A stretch of 64,000 nucleotides of DNA, taken from assembly GCA_943737045.1 (NCBI GenBank), contig CALSFV010000002.1, positions 1,364,001 through 1,428,000 of the forward strand, written 5' to 3'. Positions 9,193 through 22,434 of this stretch are shown in pieces (position 1 is the stretch's first letter; each line of letters begins with the position of its first letter). The notes beneath the pieces are model-generated. The model worked only from the letters and a program-made list of their open reading frames with translations. It was not told the DNA's origin and made no database searches. This stretch comes from Parapristionchus giblindavisi. Lineage: Eukaryota > Nematoda > Chromadorea > Rhabditida > Diplogasteridae. The position numbers were made by a program, and so were the translations under genes.

Positions 9193-12027
9193 ATGGTTAG
9201 ATTCCGTGATGATCCCGAGTTGCAAGTGTTGTCCGTCGTACACAATCATATCTTGCTCACCGTTCGACAAGAGAAGGATGGCGTATTTTTGAATACCTCC
9301 AACCTGATCACTGGTATGATTGATTGTTTTCATGATCTATCTAGAGAGATTCGGCGGACGTCCTCCCTGATCATACTTCTTTGCAGTCATAGACTGTCTG
9401 TGCAACCTATTGCCAAAAATAAATGAACAATATAAAATTAAAATATATTTGTTTAAAATTAAAATGTGGACAACTAATTTACATATACGACATTCGATAT
9501 TTTCCATTTCTTATTCTATTTTTTAGGTGGTCACCTTCGACGTTTTCCAATTCAACCATTGCCCGTTGATCTCATTCCTCCCATGAAGATTTTTACCAGT
9601 CATGAAAATGACTTTATCACGGTCACTTTTCACGTCAAATGTTGCGCATTTCGCATTGTGAGCCGGTAAGCAACCAGTTAGTAGATATGATTTCCCCCCT
9701 GAAATCAGAAAACAGAAATTTCTGTTTTTAAAAAGCAGAAAATTAAGGGTGAAAAATTATAAAATTAGTATTTTCTCATTGTGGCACTAGTTTGGTTACA
9801 AAACCATTTTCGATGCATTTTTATCAAAAGAGTAGCCAATGTAAAACAGTAAGATAGCATGCAACGCTATAGAAACGAAACGAGGATAACCGAGGCTTCA
9901 CTTAAATAGCTCCAACACCGATGTACAAAACCCTTGACATTTCCGGCCGTATCTACACAGAGATTAAATTTTCCCGAATAGGGAATCATAGGGAATCGAA
10001 TAATTTCTTTGCATTTGCCACGGTTGTTAGCGGCTCGTCTCTCGTTCGTCTCTGCTTCTCTCACCATCAAGACAATCAAGACCTACATCGCAAAAGGATC
10101 CCATCCTTGGCAAGTCAGGTGTGGTACGCCTTCAATAAAAGCCACTAAGGACGAAGTCTGAACGAGATCTTCGTGGATTGCTTCATTTCTATATTATTAT
10201 ACATATTTCTGGATTCTCTCACCGCGCACTGTTCAAAAGATGAAAGTTTTGCTGATCTGACACTGAACAAGTACGTCAATAGGTGACCATAAGGAGATTA
10301 AAGAAGAATAATTAAAGAGAGAAGATCCCCTTTTATGACACTTCAGATTCAGTGGAAACACTGCTTAGTTAATCTTAATAATGTGTGTTACTGTTACTGT
10401 TACTAATAGGGATAGTTTCAGAACGAATTTCCAGTATTCCGGCAAATGCTACCCTATATGTATATGCGCCGGTTTTGGGCTATCATTTTCCCAAATGCGA
10501 GCAAATCGTGTAAACAAGTAGGGAAAGTTGAGAAATCTGTTGCCAATTTGATTTCTGTGTGCGTTTTTGAGAAAAAAAAGTCATAAATGCTACACTGAAT
10601 GAGTTTTCTTCTTTTTTTTCGTTGGAGCTATTTCGAAAAGAACTATTTCACAATTTAAGTTTTAGAAAATAATATTTTCTGTTTCTGGTCAGAACATTTT
10701 CTGGTCTCCAACATGAGAAAAAAACTGTGTAGCCTTTGCGCAGGATGAGAAAAAACAGAAAATAGAAATTCCCAGCCCTGATATCAATCGATATTATCGA
10801 TCGATACATAATGCTGACTATTTCTCAGGTACGAACTGCAGTTTCTCGATTCGAAATGTCATAAAATCCATAGGTTCAACACAATTGTCTTCAATTCCGT
10901 CGAATTGAGATACGGAGAAAGGGTTAGTCTACCCAATTATTGATTGGTTCTATTATCGATTTATTCAATCAACGTATCCTCTTCAGCCCTTGTTTGTACA
11001 TAAAAAATGCGACGCTCTTCATCCGACTCTCATTACTTCATGGGCATATATAGTGAGGATGTGAGTACACCACAATTCATTCTGTCGTTTATCGTCCTAC
11101 CGTAATCCATTCAGGTACACGCTGGATAGTTCAGCGCAGCATCGTCAAGCGCCTGTAATGCTTGGTTGGTCCTTTACTTGTTATTCTTATTGATCGATCG
11201 ATAATCATCAATCGATTATTCAGGTCCTGCCGCTCCGATGCCCAGTGATCGATATTTCTGTGTTGCCTTTGCGCAGGATGAGAAGATGTATCTCGCGGAT
11301 AATCGATTAGCTCGATTCAGTTCTTTGTACGTTGAAAGATTATCGATTGACTTATATCGATTGTGTCAGTCCTGGGGACTTCTTCGATGTCAACGACAGG
11401 CCTCACTTTAACAAGACGGCTGTATCGCCTCTCATGCAGAAATGTAGAGGAAAGGTACTGTAGATGTCTTGATATTCGGAATACTGTAACTGGTGTTTAT
11501 TGATTAATAATAGCTCTACTTCGCTATAACTCGTGAAGATCTTTTCATCGTCGATGAAGAAAATAGGAAATTTGTTCCAGTTCCTCTGCCTCCTAATACT
11601 ATATTAGGTATTTTATTTATTAATTTATCATTGAATCAATACATTTTTCAGGAGCTGGTCTCTGCTTTGATATTAACGATCGATTGATTGTTACAGATGA
11701 AGAAGGTACGGCTATTGATTAAGTTACCGTAACCGCTGTTGTTCCAGGCAGGAACCCTCGTCGAGTGAATCTTCCTGGACATGGCATTGATTCATTGGCG
11801 CATATGGCATGCGCTATGGTACGAACGATTTGTGATCATAGACTCATGATGGAATCGTCATCTAAGGTTAGTGTACAGCTTAATATTTGTGGAATTTAAT
11901 TGATGTCGATTGATTTTTTTTAAATTCGTCTGATATTGATCAATAAACATTTATGACTGACATAATTCGTATTCAGATTACTTCTATGGAATCTCTCATT
12001 CGTCTGCTAATCAGTAATATCGATTGA
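9193..12027 (+). CDS. Uncharacterised multi-exon protein, copy A (11 exons, 327 aa, intact)
   Basis: I do not recognise a known family. Exons: 9193-9313, 9527-9665, 10829-10922, 10987-11060, 11115-11164, 11224-11326, 11370-11454, 11514-11607, 11652-11705, 11748-11866, 11977-12027. They total 984 nt including TGA. Every junction is gt-ag and joins in phase (for example exon 1/2 Gly, exon 6/7 Phe). Introns are 42-64 bp except introns 1 (213), 2 (1163) and 10 (110). The start is ATG of MVRFRDDPELQ and the end is IRLLISNID. No signal peptide, membrane segment or coiled coil is seen. Strand-like units ending in Asp-rich turns (FCVAFAQDEKMYLADNR, LFIVDEENRKF, GLCFDINDRLIVTDEE) suggest a beta-rich, possibly propeller-like fold. 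This is inference only. Four related copies exist in this window. Upstream non-coding exons are possible. Confidence 0.75.
9666..10828 (+). repeat. Intron 2 of copy A, with a hAT-like end and the empty site of the 26.2 kb element
   Basis: The right part ends AATTCCCAGCCCTG at 10,766-10,780, the terminal sequence of the hAT-like element at 31,641. AGAAAACAG/CTGTTTTC words recur throughout. The segment 10,440-10,550 matches 26,140-26,190 plus 27,846-27,910, so it is the site without the large TTAA fold-back found in copy D. No gene is seen. Confidence 0.55.
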
Positions 12028-13504
12028 TTTTCCCACTTCTCGTGATTCCTAAATTCTCTAAATTAGGGACCCTAATATTTTGCATACTATATACTGTAGA
12101 TTGGACCTGGACCGAGCAATTGGCAACTGGTGGAATACACCCTATGATGCTTTTCGTCCCATCCTCATCTAGCAATTATTGCTTGAAATGATTAATTGAT
12201 TGATACTGTAGATACACTTTTCATACTTTGTATCATACCTTTCGAATTGTTCGTAGTTGTGCTAACTAGCCATATCTCTAAACCACTTACAATAATTGTA
12301 GATAATGCCTTGCTTTCAACATTCATACAGCTTAATTGTATATTGCACTAATTTGTTGTGTTATACACAGTGTTTTTCTCGCTACTTAGTGTGCTCATTT
12401 AATAACTTTATTGGTAGAAGTATATTGCAATTGGTTTTTTTTGGTAGAATACCTTTTGTTTTTCCACTTTTATGATTACCTTCCCATTGTTGCATTCAAA
12501 ATGTGATAAACTTGATCAGCATTTCATCTTTATCGATACAAACTCTGATCACACAGTGAAAGAGACACTCAAGAGTCACGCAATATGCGCGAATATGTCG
12601 GTTAAAGGTGATGTGAGGATCCAGCAACGAATACTGTATCATGACAAAACTGTGAATAGGGAGGGTGAGATAAGGGGCGGAGCTTAAACAATTTGCAATC
12701 TTTGATATGTGGTCTTTGGTCTTTGATCATCATCCCACCGTCTTGTCAATATGCCTAAGCCATCATAGATAGTGCAGTCCTTGGGCAATGTTTCGTTGCT
12801 CGGACAACCTACTATCTTGATCTTTGATCTAGCAGTCTGTCTCACCACAACAACACATACTACATTTCTTCATATTTTATTTCACGCTCAAATCTCTCTA
12901 TTTTATCCCACCATAAGTAACCTCTCTGTAAGAAATGATAAAATATTATTATTAAACACAGCTCTTCTGCCAGAATCTCGCCCGGATAGGCCACTCCAGA
13001 TACTGTAATCGATATTATGTATACCGTATACGTGATCTACCGTATCTTCCTCAAGTACTGGTTCCAAAATCATATTTATTCGTTGAATCCAATCCTTTCT
13101 CCATGTTTGAGTCTTTCTGTAACCATGTCGGCGCCCATGTATTGGGACAATTGCCAGAGTTTAACAGACAGATCAGAACGATTATTTAGTGAAAATTTAC
13201 ACCTTAACGTCTATTGCAAATATTGGTTGTCAACATGGTTACAGAAAGACTCAAACATGGAGAAAGAATTGGATTAGACGAGTCCATATGATTTTGGTAC
13301 ACGATATATATTTTTAAAGGGATAGAATATTCCAATATGAACAATTCTATGAACAATTCGAAAGGTATGATACAAAGTATGACAATTGTATCTGCACTAT
13401 GCAATATGTAAAATATTAGGGTCCCTAATTTTGGAATCTTAAGAATTTAGCGATCACGGGAGCCGTTTGGAAGTGGGAAAAATCAATCGATATTATATTT
13501 TATC
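12028..13504. repeat. Convergent intergenic region between copies A and B
   Basis: This contains inverted remnants of the shared 3' flank: the CTTTGTATCATACCTTTCGAATTG block at 12,220 recurs inverted near 13,360, as does the TTAGGGnCCCTAAT word. The conserved HSKCDK frame lies at 12,472-12,600. TTTGATC/TTTGGTC words cluster at 12,690-12,835. The segment 12,888-12,955 matches the LINE tail inserted at 46,841. No independent gene is supported. Confidence 0.5.
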
Positions 13505-13925
13505 TACGGGCACCGCCGCACCATTATTGAATTGAGCTTCACATATAAGGCCATCCATAGACAAGTTGAATTAGATTATCCAAACTTTTACATTCGGTCT
13601 AGGAATTCAAGAAACTCCCGTAGAAATAATTTCCAACTCTGCAAGCACCAATGCATATCCAAACGTTTCTCCCATTTTATCTCCAATCGACCAGTTAATT
13701 TATGGAACACGTTGCCTAATAATTGTATTATTTGCCCTAATTCTAAATCTTTTAGTAGAATTGTTAAATCTTCGTTGAATCTGTCCAATTTATAATCGAT
13801 CACTTTATTGTCCTATGTTGCCACAGTTGCGACATAGTATTTTATGTGCACTATAGTATTTCACCCCATTTGTATTTGTTTTCCGCCACTGTTACCACAT
13901 AAAGAAATATAATTATTATTATGAG
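13505..13925 (+). mobile_element. 5'-truncated LINE, 3' end only
   Basis: An 87-codon frame (13,532-13,795) ends in a reverse-transcriptase C-terminal signature: NFQLCKHQC, then FISNRPVNLWNTLPNN, then NSKSFSRIVKSSL and a stop. A short 3' UTR finishes in AAATATAATTATTATT at about 13,920. This is the typical layout of a 5'-truncated non-LTR insertion. It separates copy B from the last-exon remnant at about 13,475-13,490 (ATCGATTGATTTTTCCCAC on the minus strand). It is a different family from the LINE at 38-42 kb. Confidence 0.75.
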
Positions 13926-14199
13926 TGAAACATAATGATACAAAACTCTCATAAATTACTATGATGAATAAAAAAGGGAATGGGGGGCTGCATAAGGCAA
14001 GATAATAAAATGGAAGCCAATCAGGCATGCTGGGCTCATCTTGTCATCGTCTGCTGTTTTTCCCACGGTTGAGGTGATTAATCTGTGCGGGAATTGGGTC
14101 ATTTATAAACTTAATCAATAAATATTTCGAATTCCACAAATCTGATGACGTATAAACAGAGAGCAAACTTGCCCAAATATGGGAAATAGATTTGCCAAC

Positions 14200-16797
14200 T
14201 TACACCACTTGTGCATACAATTTGCCCACATTCGTCCAAAAAAACGATTTGCCCATATACTGGCTAGCATTTGTCTGAATACGGGCAAATCGTTCGCCAA
14301 CTAACGCCATTGGGGGTAAATTTAATCTCTGTGTACTAACCTTAGATGACGATTCCATCATGGATCCATCATGATCACAAATCGTTGGTTCCCACATTTT
14401 CGCAAATAAACAAATACCATGCCCAGGGAAATTCACTGGACGAGGGTTTCTGCCTGGAACAACAGCGGTTACGGTAATTTCCGGAGGAAAATGATAGGGT
14501 ACCTTCTTCATCTGTAACAATCAATCGATCGTAACTATCAAAGCAGAGACCAGCTCCTGAAAAAATGTATTGATTTGATGATTCAATATAAATTAATCAA
14601 TCAAATACCTAATATAATATTAGGAGGAAAATAAACAGGATCAAATTTCCTATTTACTTCATCGACGATGAAAAGATCTTCGCGAGTTATCGCGAAGTAG
14701 AGCTATAATTAATCAATAGACATCAGTTACAGTATTCCGAATATCAAGACATCTACAGTACCTTTCCTTTACATTTCAGCATGAGAGGCGATACAGCCGT
14801 CTTGTTAAAGTGAGGCCTGTCGTTGACATCGAAGAATTCCCCAGGACTGAAACAATCGATATAAGTCAATCGATAATCTTTCAACGTACAAAGAACTGAA
14901 TCGAGCTAATCGATTATCCGCGAGATACATCTTCTCATCCTGCGCAAAGGCAACACAGAAATATCGATCACTGGGCATCGGTGCAGATGGACCTGAATTA
15001 TCGATTGATGATTATCGATCGATCAATAAGAATAACCAGTAAAGGACCAACCAAGCATTACAGGCGCTTGACGATGCTGCGCTGAACTATCCAGCGTGTA
15101 CCTGAATGGATTACGGTAGAAGGAGAAACGACAGAATGAATTGTGGTGTACTCACAGCCTCACTATATACGCCCATGAAGTAATGAGAGTCGGATGAAGA
15201 GCGTCGGATTTTTTATGTACAAACAATGCCTGTAGAAGATATTTTGATTGAATAAATCGATAATAGATCCAATATAATAAGTGGGTACACTACATACATT
15301 TTCGTTGCCTGGTAATGCGAGGATTAACCACCATATATAGCTCCTTTTCAGTCACTTGATGCAAAAATAAATTCAAATGACGATTTTTTAGGAAAAAATA
15401 CTAAATTTTCCAAATCGACAAACCATAATTCGAAATTCGACCAACTATATAAAGATATAGTGCGAGGGTATCGAAAATATTATAGTATGGTAGACTAAGT
15501 TAGTTATTTGCACCAATCAATTATTCGGTATTTAGATTAACCCTTTCTCCGTATCCCAATTCGATCGAATTGAAGTCAATTTTGTTGAACATACTGATTG
15601 TATGACAGGCCGAACCGAGAAACTGTAGTTCGTATCTGAGAAATAGCCATCATTATGTTTCGCTCGATAATATAGATCGATATCAGGGCTGGGAATTTCT
15701 ATTTTCTGTTTTTTTGTTTTCTGGTCATGTTCAAACTGAAAATAAATTTTTTAAAACGGAAAATTTTAAAATATTACTTTTCGAAATAGTTTTAAAAAAC
15801 CGTACCCAGAAATCAAACTTGCCCAAATATTGGCAACAGATTTCTCAACTTTCCCTACTTGTATACACGATTTGCCCACATAGCAAATCGCTGGTTTTTG
15901 TGCAAAGTATAGCCCAAAAACCAGCGATTTACTCATATACAGTCCCACACAGTCGCGCTCCCTAAATGCAGCCCGCCGGGGCATCCTTCATGTCGCATCG
16001 GTGAATAATTTTTTTGAACATTGCATTGGTTGTGATCGTTGTATCAGTAGATAAGATTAACATCACCACATAAACGAAAATTATTGGTTGACTGTGGACA
16101 GCATCGCACCTAAATGCGGCATGAGGCGGCATACTTCATGCCGCGTTTAGGGAACACGACTGTGCGGGACTGTATATCTAATTTATTTCAATTAACGCTT
16201 ACCGGCTCACAATGCCAGATGCGCAATATTTGACGTGAAAGGTGACGGTGAAGGTGAAGTCATTTTCAGGACTGGTTTCAATCTTCATGGGAGGAATGAG
16301 ATCAACGGCCAATGGTTGAATTGGAAAACGTCGAAGTTGACAGCCTTAAAATAGAATTAGTATTTGTACACATTAGTTGTCCACATTTTATTTTTAAATA
16401 AAATTTGAATTTAATTTAATTTTTTTTAATTTGCGCCATAGTATGGTTGTCCACATTTGGGCCATTGTTTGCACAAATAAGACACAATCTATAACTATTG
16501 TATTAAGTCCGCATATAGACATGAGGAGCCAACTTAATGTTAGAAGGTTAAATGTGATGGATCATAAAAACAATCAATCATACTTAGCTACTTAACTAGA
16601 TTAGCTCGAGCTAGAATAGGAGCTAAATTAGCTCGAGCTAACTTAGGAGCTAGATCATGAAAACAATCAATCATACCAGTGCTCAGGTGGAAGGTATTCA
16701 AAAATACGCCTTCGTCCTCTTGTCGAACGCTGAGCAAGATAAGATTGTGTACGACGGACAACACTTGTATCTCGGGATCATCACGGAATCCAACCAT
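14200..16797 (-). CDS. Uncharacterised multi-exon protein, copy B (10 exons open, last exon altered)
   Basis: Exons on the minus strand: 16797-16677, 16344-16203, 15635-15542, 15229-15156, 15101-15052, 14992-14890, 14846-14762, 14702-14609, 14556-14503, 14453-14341. They sum to 930 nt, all in phase, with gt-ag introns and no stop. The protein starts MVGFRDDPEIQ and reaches MMESSSK at the end of exon 10. Exons 4-7 are nearly identical to copy A. The usual exon 11 (ITSMESLIRLL) is not adjacent: its end lies beyond the LINE fragment at 13,505-13,925. If the last donor is not used, translation continues for 46 codons to a stop at 14,200. Exon 10 also differs, with a 6-nt net loss and HDGSMMESS replacing HRLMMESS. 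Function unknown. It may be a gene with a new C-terminus or an early pseudogene. Confidence 0.5.
15937..16182. mobile_element. MITE in intron 2 of copy B
   Basis: The inverted ends are ATACAGTCCCACACAGTCG and the complement of ATACAGTCCCGCACAGTCG, followed by a CCCTAAA(T/C)GC block in both arms. The length is about 246 bp. There is no coding capacity, and copy A lacks it. Confidence 0.7.
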
Positions 16798-19201
16798 CTC
16801 TCTATAATTAAGAATAATAATAACACAATCAATTAAAGAAATATAATGAAAATTCGAGAAAATGACAGAAGGAGAAGAGGGGAGAAAAGGAAGAGAGAAA
16901 AGAAAGAAGAACTATACAAGTAAACAGTGTTAGAGCGAAAGATACTAATCGTGATTTTTGAAAGTAGGTTGTGTTTAGAAATAGTTTAAAGAAAGGAGTT
17001 TTAAACGATCCGGTGTTTCGGCCCTTGTCCTAGACACTGGACCGGCCTGTGTAGAAGGATGATCAATATGGTCGATTGTTTGTATCAAAAAGGATCAAAG
17101 TGTAGAGGTTCTGAGACTGAAGAATATAAACCATAGCTGATCATGAAGATAATTAAATTTAAATTGGTTTCACATCGATGTAAAGGTATTGTAAACTTTT
17201 GGAACGGTATGAGATCGCATTTTATGAAAAATTGTGTTTATGCCTAAGACGTTTCGGAGAAACTTCTCTTCACACAGTGAGATTTAACTATCTACAAGAA
17301 AAAATATGATAAAACTACGAGAGGCCTAGAGAGGGCGAGAACACAACCGATTAGAGAGACAGATGAATGACTGGGTAGATGTAAGATGTATGAGGGCTAG
17401 GTCAGATAGAAGGTAAGAATGAGAGGGTAGGAGAGTTGTCTTATTGTTAGGTCAAAGTCGAGTAAGGACAATTTCTACACGCAGTTTCCGATTCGTTTCG
17501 CTTATTTCTCCACCTCTTTGTGATTGGAATATTCTATCATTTTTTAATCAATCGTGTTCCAAAATCATATCGAGTCTTCCAATCTCCATGTTTGAGCCTT
17601 TCTGGAACCATGTTGACAACCAAAATTTACAATAGAGCTTAATTTGTAATTATTCATCTACCGAACCGTGCAAGTCTGGATGCAAAATTCGAATTGTTAG
17701 ATCTTTCTACGTCCTTGGCATGACGGCTAGGTCAGATATAGGGTAAGAACGAGAGAGTGTGAGAGTGGTTATAGGTCAAAGTCGAGTAAGGATAGTTGCG
17801 ATAGTTTAATAGACAGTTCAGCACGATTATTTAGTGTTCGATTAAGTTATTGTATAATTCTTTTTTTTTAAATCAACCGAGGCCGATCGGCCAAGGACGT
17901 AAAAAGATATAACAATTCGAATTTTGCATCCAGACTTGCACGGTTCTGTAGATGAATAATTACAAATTAAGCTCTATTGTAAATTTTGGTTGTCAACATG
18001 GTTCCAGAAAGACTCAAACGTGGAGATTGGAAGACTCGATATGATTTTGGAACACGATTGATTAAAAAATGATAGAATATTCCAATCACAAAGAGGTGGA
18101 GAAATAAGCGAAACGAATCGGAAACTGCGTGTAGAAATTGTCCTTACTCGACTTTGACCTAACAATAAGACAACTCTCCTACCCTCTCATTCTTACCTTC
18201 TATCTGACCTAGCCCTCATACATCTTACATCTACCCAGTCATTCCTCCGTCTCTCTACTTGGTTGTGTTCTCGCCCTCTCTAACAATAAGCCTCTTGTAG
18301 TTTTATCATAATTGTAAATGGCTAAAGCTCACTGTATGAAGAGAAGTAATCTCCGAAACGTCTTTGGCATAAACATAATTATTCATAAAATGTGATCTCA
18401 TACCGTTCCAAAAGTTTCGAATTTTGCATCCAGACTTGCACGGTTCTGTAGATGAATAATTACAAATTAAGCTCTATTGTAAATTTTGGTTGTCAACATG
18501 GTTCCAGAAAGACTCAAACGTGGAGATTGGAAGACTCGATATGATTTTGGAACACGATTGATTAAAAAATGATAGAATATTCCAATCACAAAGAGGTGGA
18601 GAAATAAGCGAAACGAATCGGAAACTGCGTGTAGAAATTGTCCTTACTCGACTTTGACCTAACAATAAGACAACTCTCCTACCCTCTCATTCTTACCTTC
18701 TATCTGACCTAGCCCTCATACATCTTACATCTACCCAGTCATTCCTCCGTCTCTCTACTTGGTTGTGTTCTCGCCCTCTCTAACAATAAGCCTCTTGTAG
18801 TTTTATCATAATTGTAAATGGCTAAAGCTCACTGTATGAAGAGAAGTAATCTCCGAAACGTCTTTGGCATAAACATAATTATTCATAAAATGTGATCTCA
18901 TACCGTTCCAAAAGTTTAAAAGATAGTTAAATCGATGTAAAACCAACTTAAATTTAATTATCTTCATGTTCAGCTATGGTTTACATTTTTCAGTCTCATA
19001 ACCGCTGTACTTGGATCCTTTTCGATACAAAGAATAGGCCATATTGATCTTCTTTCTACACTTGCCGGTCCAGTGTCTATGACAAGGGCCGAAACACTGG
19101 ATCGTTTTTAAATCTATTACTCCCCTCTTTAAACTATTTCTAAACACAACCTACTTTCAAAAATCACCATTATTATCTTTCGCTCTAACATAGTTTACTG
19201 G
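16798..19201. repeat. Spacer between divergent copies B and D, partly palindromic, with a 500-bp tandem duplication
   Basis: The segment 17,916-18,415 is repeated at 18,416-18,915, exactly 500 bp apart. Both are inverted relative to 17,190-17,640. The 63-codon frame beginning MLGQSRVRTIST therefore appears once on plus (17,444) and twice on minus (18,165 and 18,665). Related pieces occur at 13,080-13,260 and 30,400-30,545. The centre of symmetry is near 17,780. The frames have no recognisable domain, so I treat them as repeat DNA. Confidence 0.65.
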
Positions 19202-19329
19202 CGTCAAGAGAAGGAAGGCGTATTTTTGAATACATCTAACCTGATAACTGGTATGATTGATTGTTTTTATAATCATTCATTAGCTCCTCATGTCTTTTCG
19301 CTGACTTGTGCTTGCTTACTTACTTACTT

Positions 19330-19655
19330 AGTTACTTAGTAGTAGATCCATCTACAGCGGGCGGGCCGAGTGGATCACAATTCCTCCATATTTCTCTATT
19401 TCGAGCGCGTGTAGTCCAGTGTTGGTAGGGCGCCCGTGAAGCGGAGGATCGGGTTGATCTCCCGGTGCTGTAGGGCATCTTCGAGTACTCCTCGATTGAG
19501 TCGCACCATCTGGCGGGGGGTCGTCCGGATGGTCGTATGAGGTCGGGAGGGGGAACCACTGCGTGACACGAGTGAACCATCTTCCGTCTTCTCTCCTGAT
19601 GACGTGGCCTACCCAACGGTGTTTCGCTCGCCGTACGTAACGGATCGGTTACGAG
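19330..19655 (-). mobile_element. RTE-type LINE 3' fragment
   Basis: The minus strand encodes broken pieces of the RTE C-terminal tail (GRPPARWCDSIEE, then WTTRARNREIWRN) and ends in a (TAAG)n-like tail at 19,315-19,340. It is inserted in intron 1 of copy D. It is 5'-truncated and frameshifted. Confidence 0.65.
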
Positions 19656-22434
19656 AGAGATTCGGAGGACGTCCTCGCTTCTTTGTAGTTATATAATAGA
19701 TTGTCTGTGCAAACTATCGCCAAAATTAAATTAAATTAATTTTTTTAATGTGGACAACTAATTTACACATACTCCGTTCGATATTTTCCATTTCTAATTC
19801 TATTTTTAGGTGGTCATCTTCGACGTTTTCCTATTCAACCATTGGCCGTTGATCTCATTCCTCCAATGAAGATTGTGACCAGTCCTGAAAATGCCTTTAT
19901 CACCGTCACATTTCACGTCAAATGTTGCGCATTTCGCATTGTGAGCCGGTAAGCAAACAGTTAAACGATATGATTTTCCCCCTGAAATCAGAAAACAGAA
20001 ATTTCTGTTTTCAAAAAGCAGAAAATTAAGAAGAAAAAAACAGAAAATGTTACAAAGTTATTGATGCCCTTATTTTCTCAATGTTTCACTAGTTTGGTTA
20101 CAAAACCCTTTTTGATGCATTTTTATCAAAAGAGTAGTAAAATAGCATGTAACGCTATAGAAACGAAACGAGGATAACCGAGGCTTCACTTAAATAGGTC
20201 CAACACCGATTTACCAAACCCATGAAATCTCGCCTCGCCATACTCCGCCTCACTGTTGGAAAAGATTGCTCTCATAAACGTCTATGCTCCCACGTCAGCA
20301 GCCACAGACCAGGAAAGAGAAAGCTTCTACGTCGTCCTCGAGCGAATCATCAAAAACGAAGGTTCCTACTACAAGTACGTGGTCGGAGACTTCAACACCG
20401 CTCTGGACACTTCCAGCCCGTTCCCGCGTATTGGCAGATTTGGCAGTGACTACTCCAACGAAAACGGAGAACATCTAACCGAACTACTATCAGTCTGCAA
20501 TCTTTCCCATGGGAACAGCCTCTTCACCACACACCCGCTGGACTTGGGAGAGCCCAAACGGTACAACTAGAAACGAAATCGACCATATCCTCACAAACAG
20601 AAGATGGAGTCTATTGGATGTATCGGTCGTCGAGCGCTTCACCACAGGCTCCGATCAAAGACTACTCAGAGCTAAGATCAGGCTCAACTCATGCATTCAA
20701 CGAAGATACATGAACAGACCTCCCACCATTCGATTCCCTGCCTACGACACGGCCACCCTCGACAACGCAACCAGCGTAGAGACCATGACGCCTCCATTGA
20801 ATTCGACCTACTTCGCCAAGGCCTGAAAGCCTATGGAGATTCCGCTGCAAAACGACCTCCAACAGCCTCTGACGATCGCATCAATGCCAAGGCGAAAGCC
20901 CTTCTCCAAAATCGAGCTGAACTCGCCAGGGATCCCAAAGCTACGCACTTTGAGAAGAACATCGCAAACAAGGCCTGCCGAGCTGCAATGAAAGAATCCC
21001 TCAAAGCATACAGAGACGCAAAGATCATGGACGCTGCTCTCACGAAAGTAAGCATTAATCGAGCTCGTAGACTACTCACCGACCACCGAGGAGTCGTGCA
21101 TGAAGGACCCCCAAGGGGTGGGAAAGACTTCCCGACCGGAAATAGAAAAAAATAATATCCGATTACTATACCGAGCTGTATAGCTCGACGACTCAAGTAA
21201 TCCGCATCTCCATAGCCGGTCTCTCCCATACTACCATCGGAAGTCCGTCACGCTATCGCTCAAAGGGAAAACCGCCCCAGGTCCTGACGGAAACACCGGC
21301 GACCTCCTCAAAGCTGGATCAGACCATCTCCACATGACTCTAGCCGAATACCTCAACGTCTATCTGCTGTCGATAAACGTCCCCGCGCAATGGAAAACCT
21401 CCCGCACGATCTTGATACACAAGAAAGGAGATCGTGACAACATATCCAACTATCGCCCAATAGCTCTTCTATCACAAGTGTACAAGGTGTTCACCAAGAT
21501 CATCCTGAACAGGCTGGAAAGGCAGCTGGACTCATTCCAGCCGGTTGAACAACCCGGATTCAGTAAAGGATACTGCTGCACAGACCGCATCCATTCACTC
21601 TCCCAACTGGTAGAACGCACCAAAGAATTCAAGCAGCCGCTCGCTTTCGTCGACTATCAAAAAGCTTTCGACAGCGTCGAACTCGGTGCCGTATGGAACG
21701 GTCTCCTTCAAGCAGGTGTGGACTCTGAGTACATCGACCTCCTCGCTGAATGCAATGACTCAACCACCACTCTGATACGCATGTCTGATACGCACCGACG
21801 CACTCTGATACGCACCGACGACCTCACCATCCCTAATGGAAAAGGCGTCAGACAAGGCGACACCATCTCCCCCAAACTGTTCACAACAGCCCTACAGTAT
21901 GCCAAGCTACAACTGAACTGGGAGGAGAAAGGCATAAGCATCGACGCAAGTTGAACAATCTTCGATTCGCTGATGGCATTGTACTGATCAGCCAGAACTC
22001 GGCGGAGATGCAGTCGCTCTTAGAAGACCTCGACCAGGCCGACCGCTCGATTGGACTCTCCATGAAAATGTCGAAAACCGAGGTGATGAGGAACGCATGT
22101 GCCGATCAATCCCCCATATCCCTCCGAGGCAACCCCATGTGCGAAACCGAATCTTATATACACTAGCGGACAAAAAGATGTCACATTCATGTTTTTCGAT
22201 GATAATTTTTGTTCCACATGCGATATCTTCCTGTATTCTTTTCTATTGGAATTAGCAACCAATATTATCATTCTTAATGAACCATAGCTCATGTCAAATC
22301 GATATTGCGAATATATACAAAATAAAAAGTATTTTAGCGAAATTCGCGATTTTCAGATATGTCAAAAATAAATCAAATAAAAAAATATAGACAAAGGATG
22401 TAAACCCAAATAGTACGGAATTGTGGAGAGTATA

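Noticed and set aside
17444..18665. 63-codon MLGQSRVRTIST ORFs as a gene family
   Set aside because: Three copies exist only because the region is palindromic and tandemly duplicated. No domain and no intron pattern.
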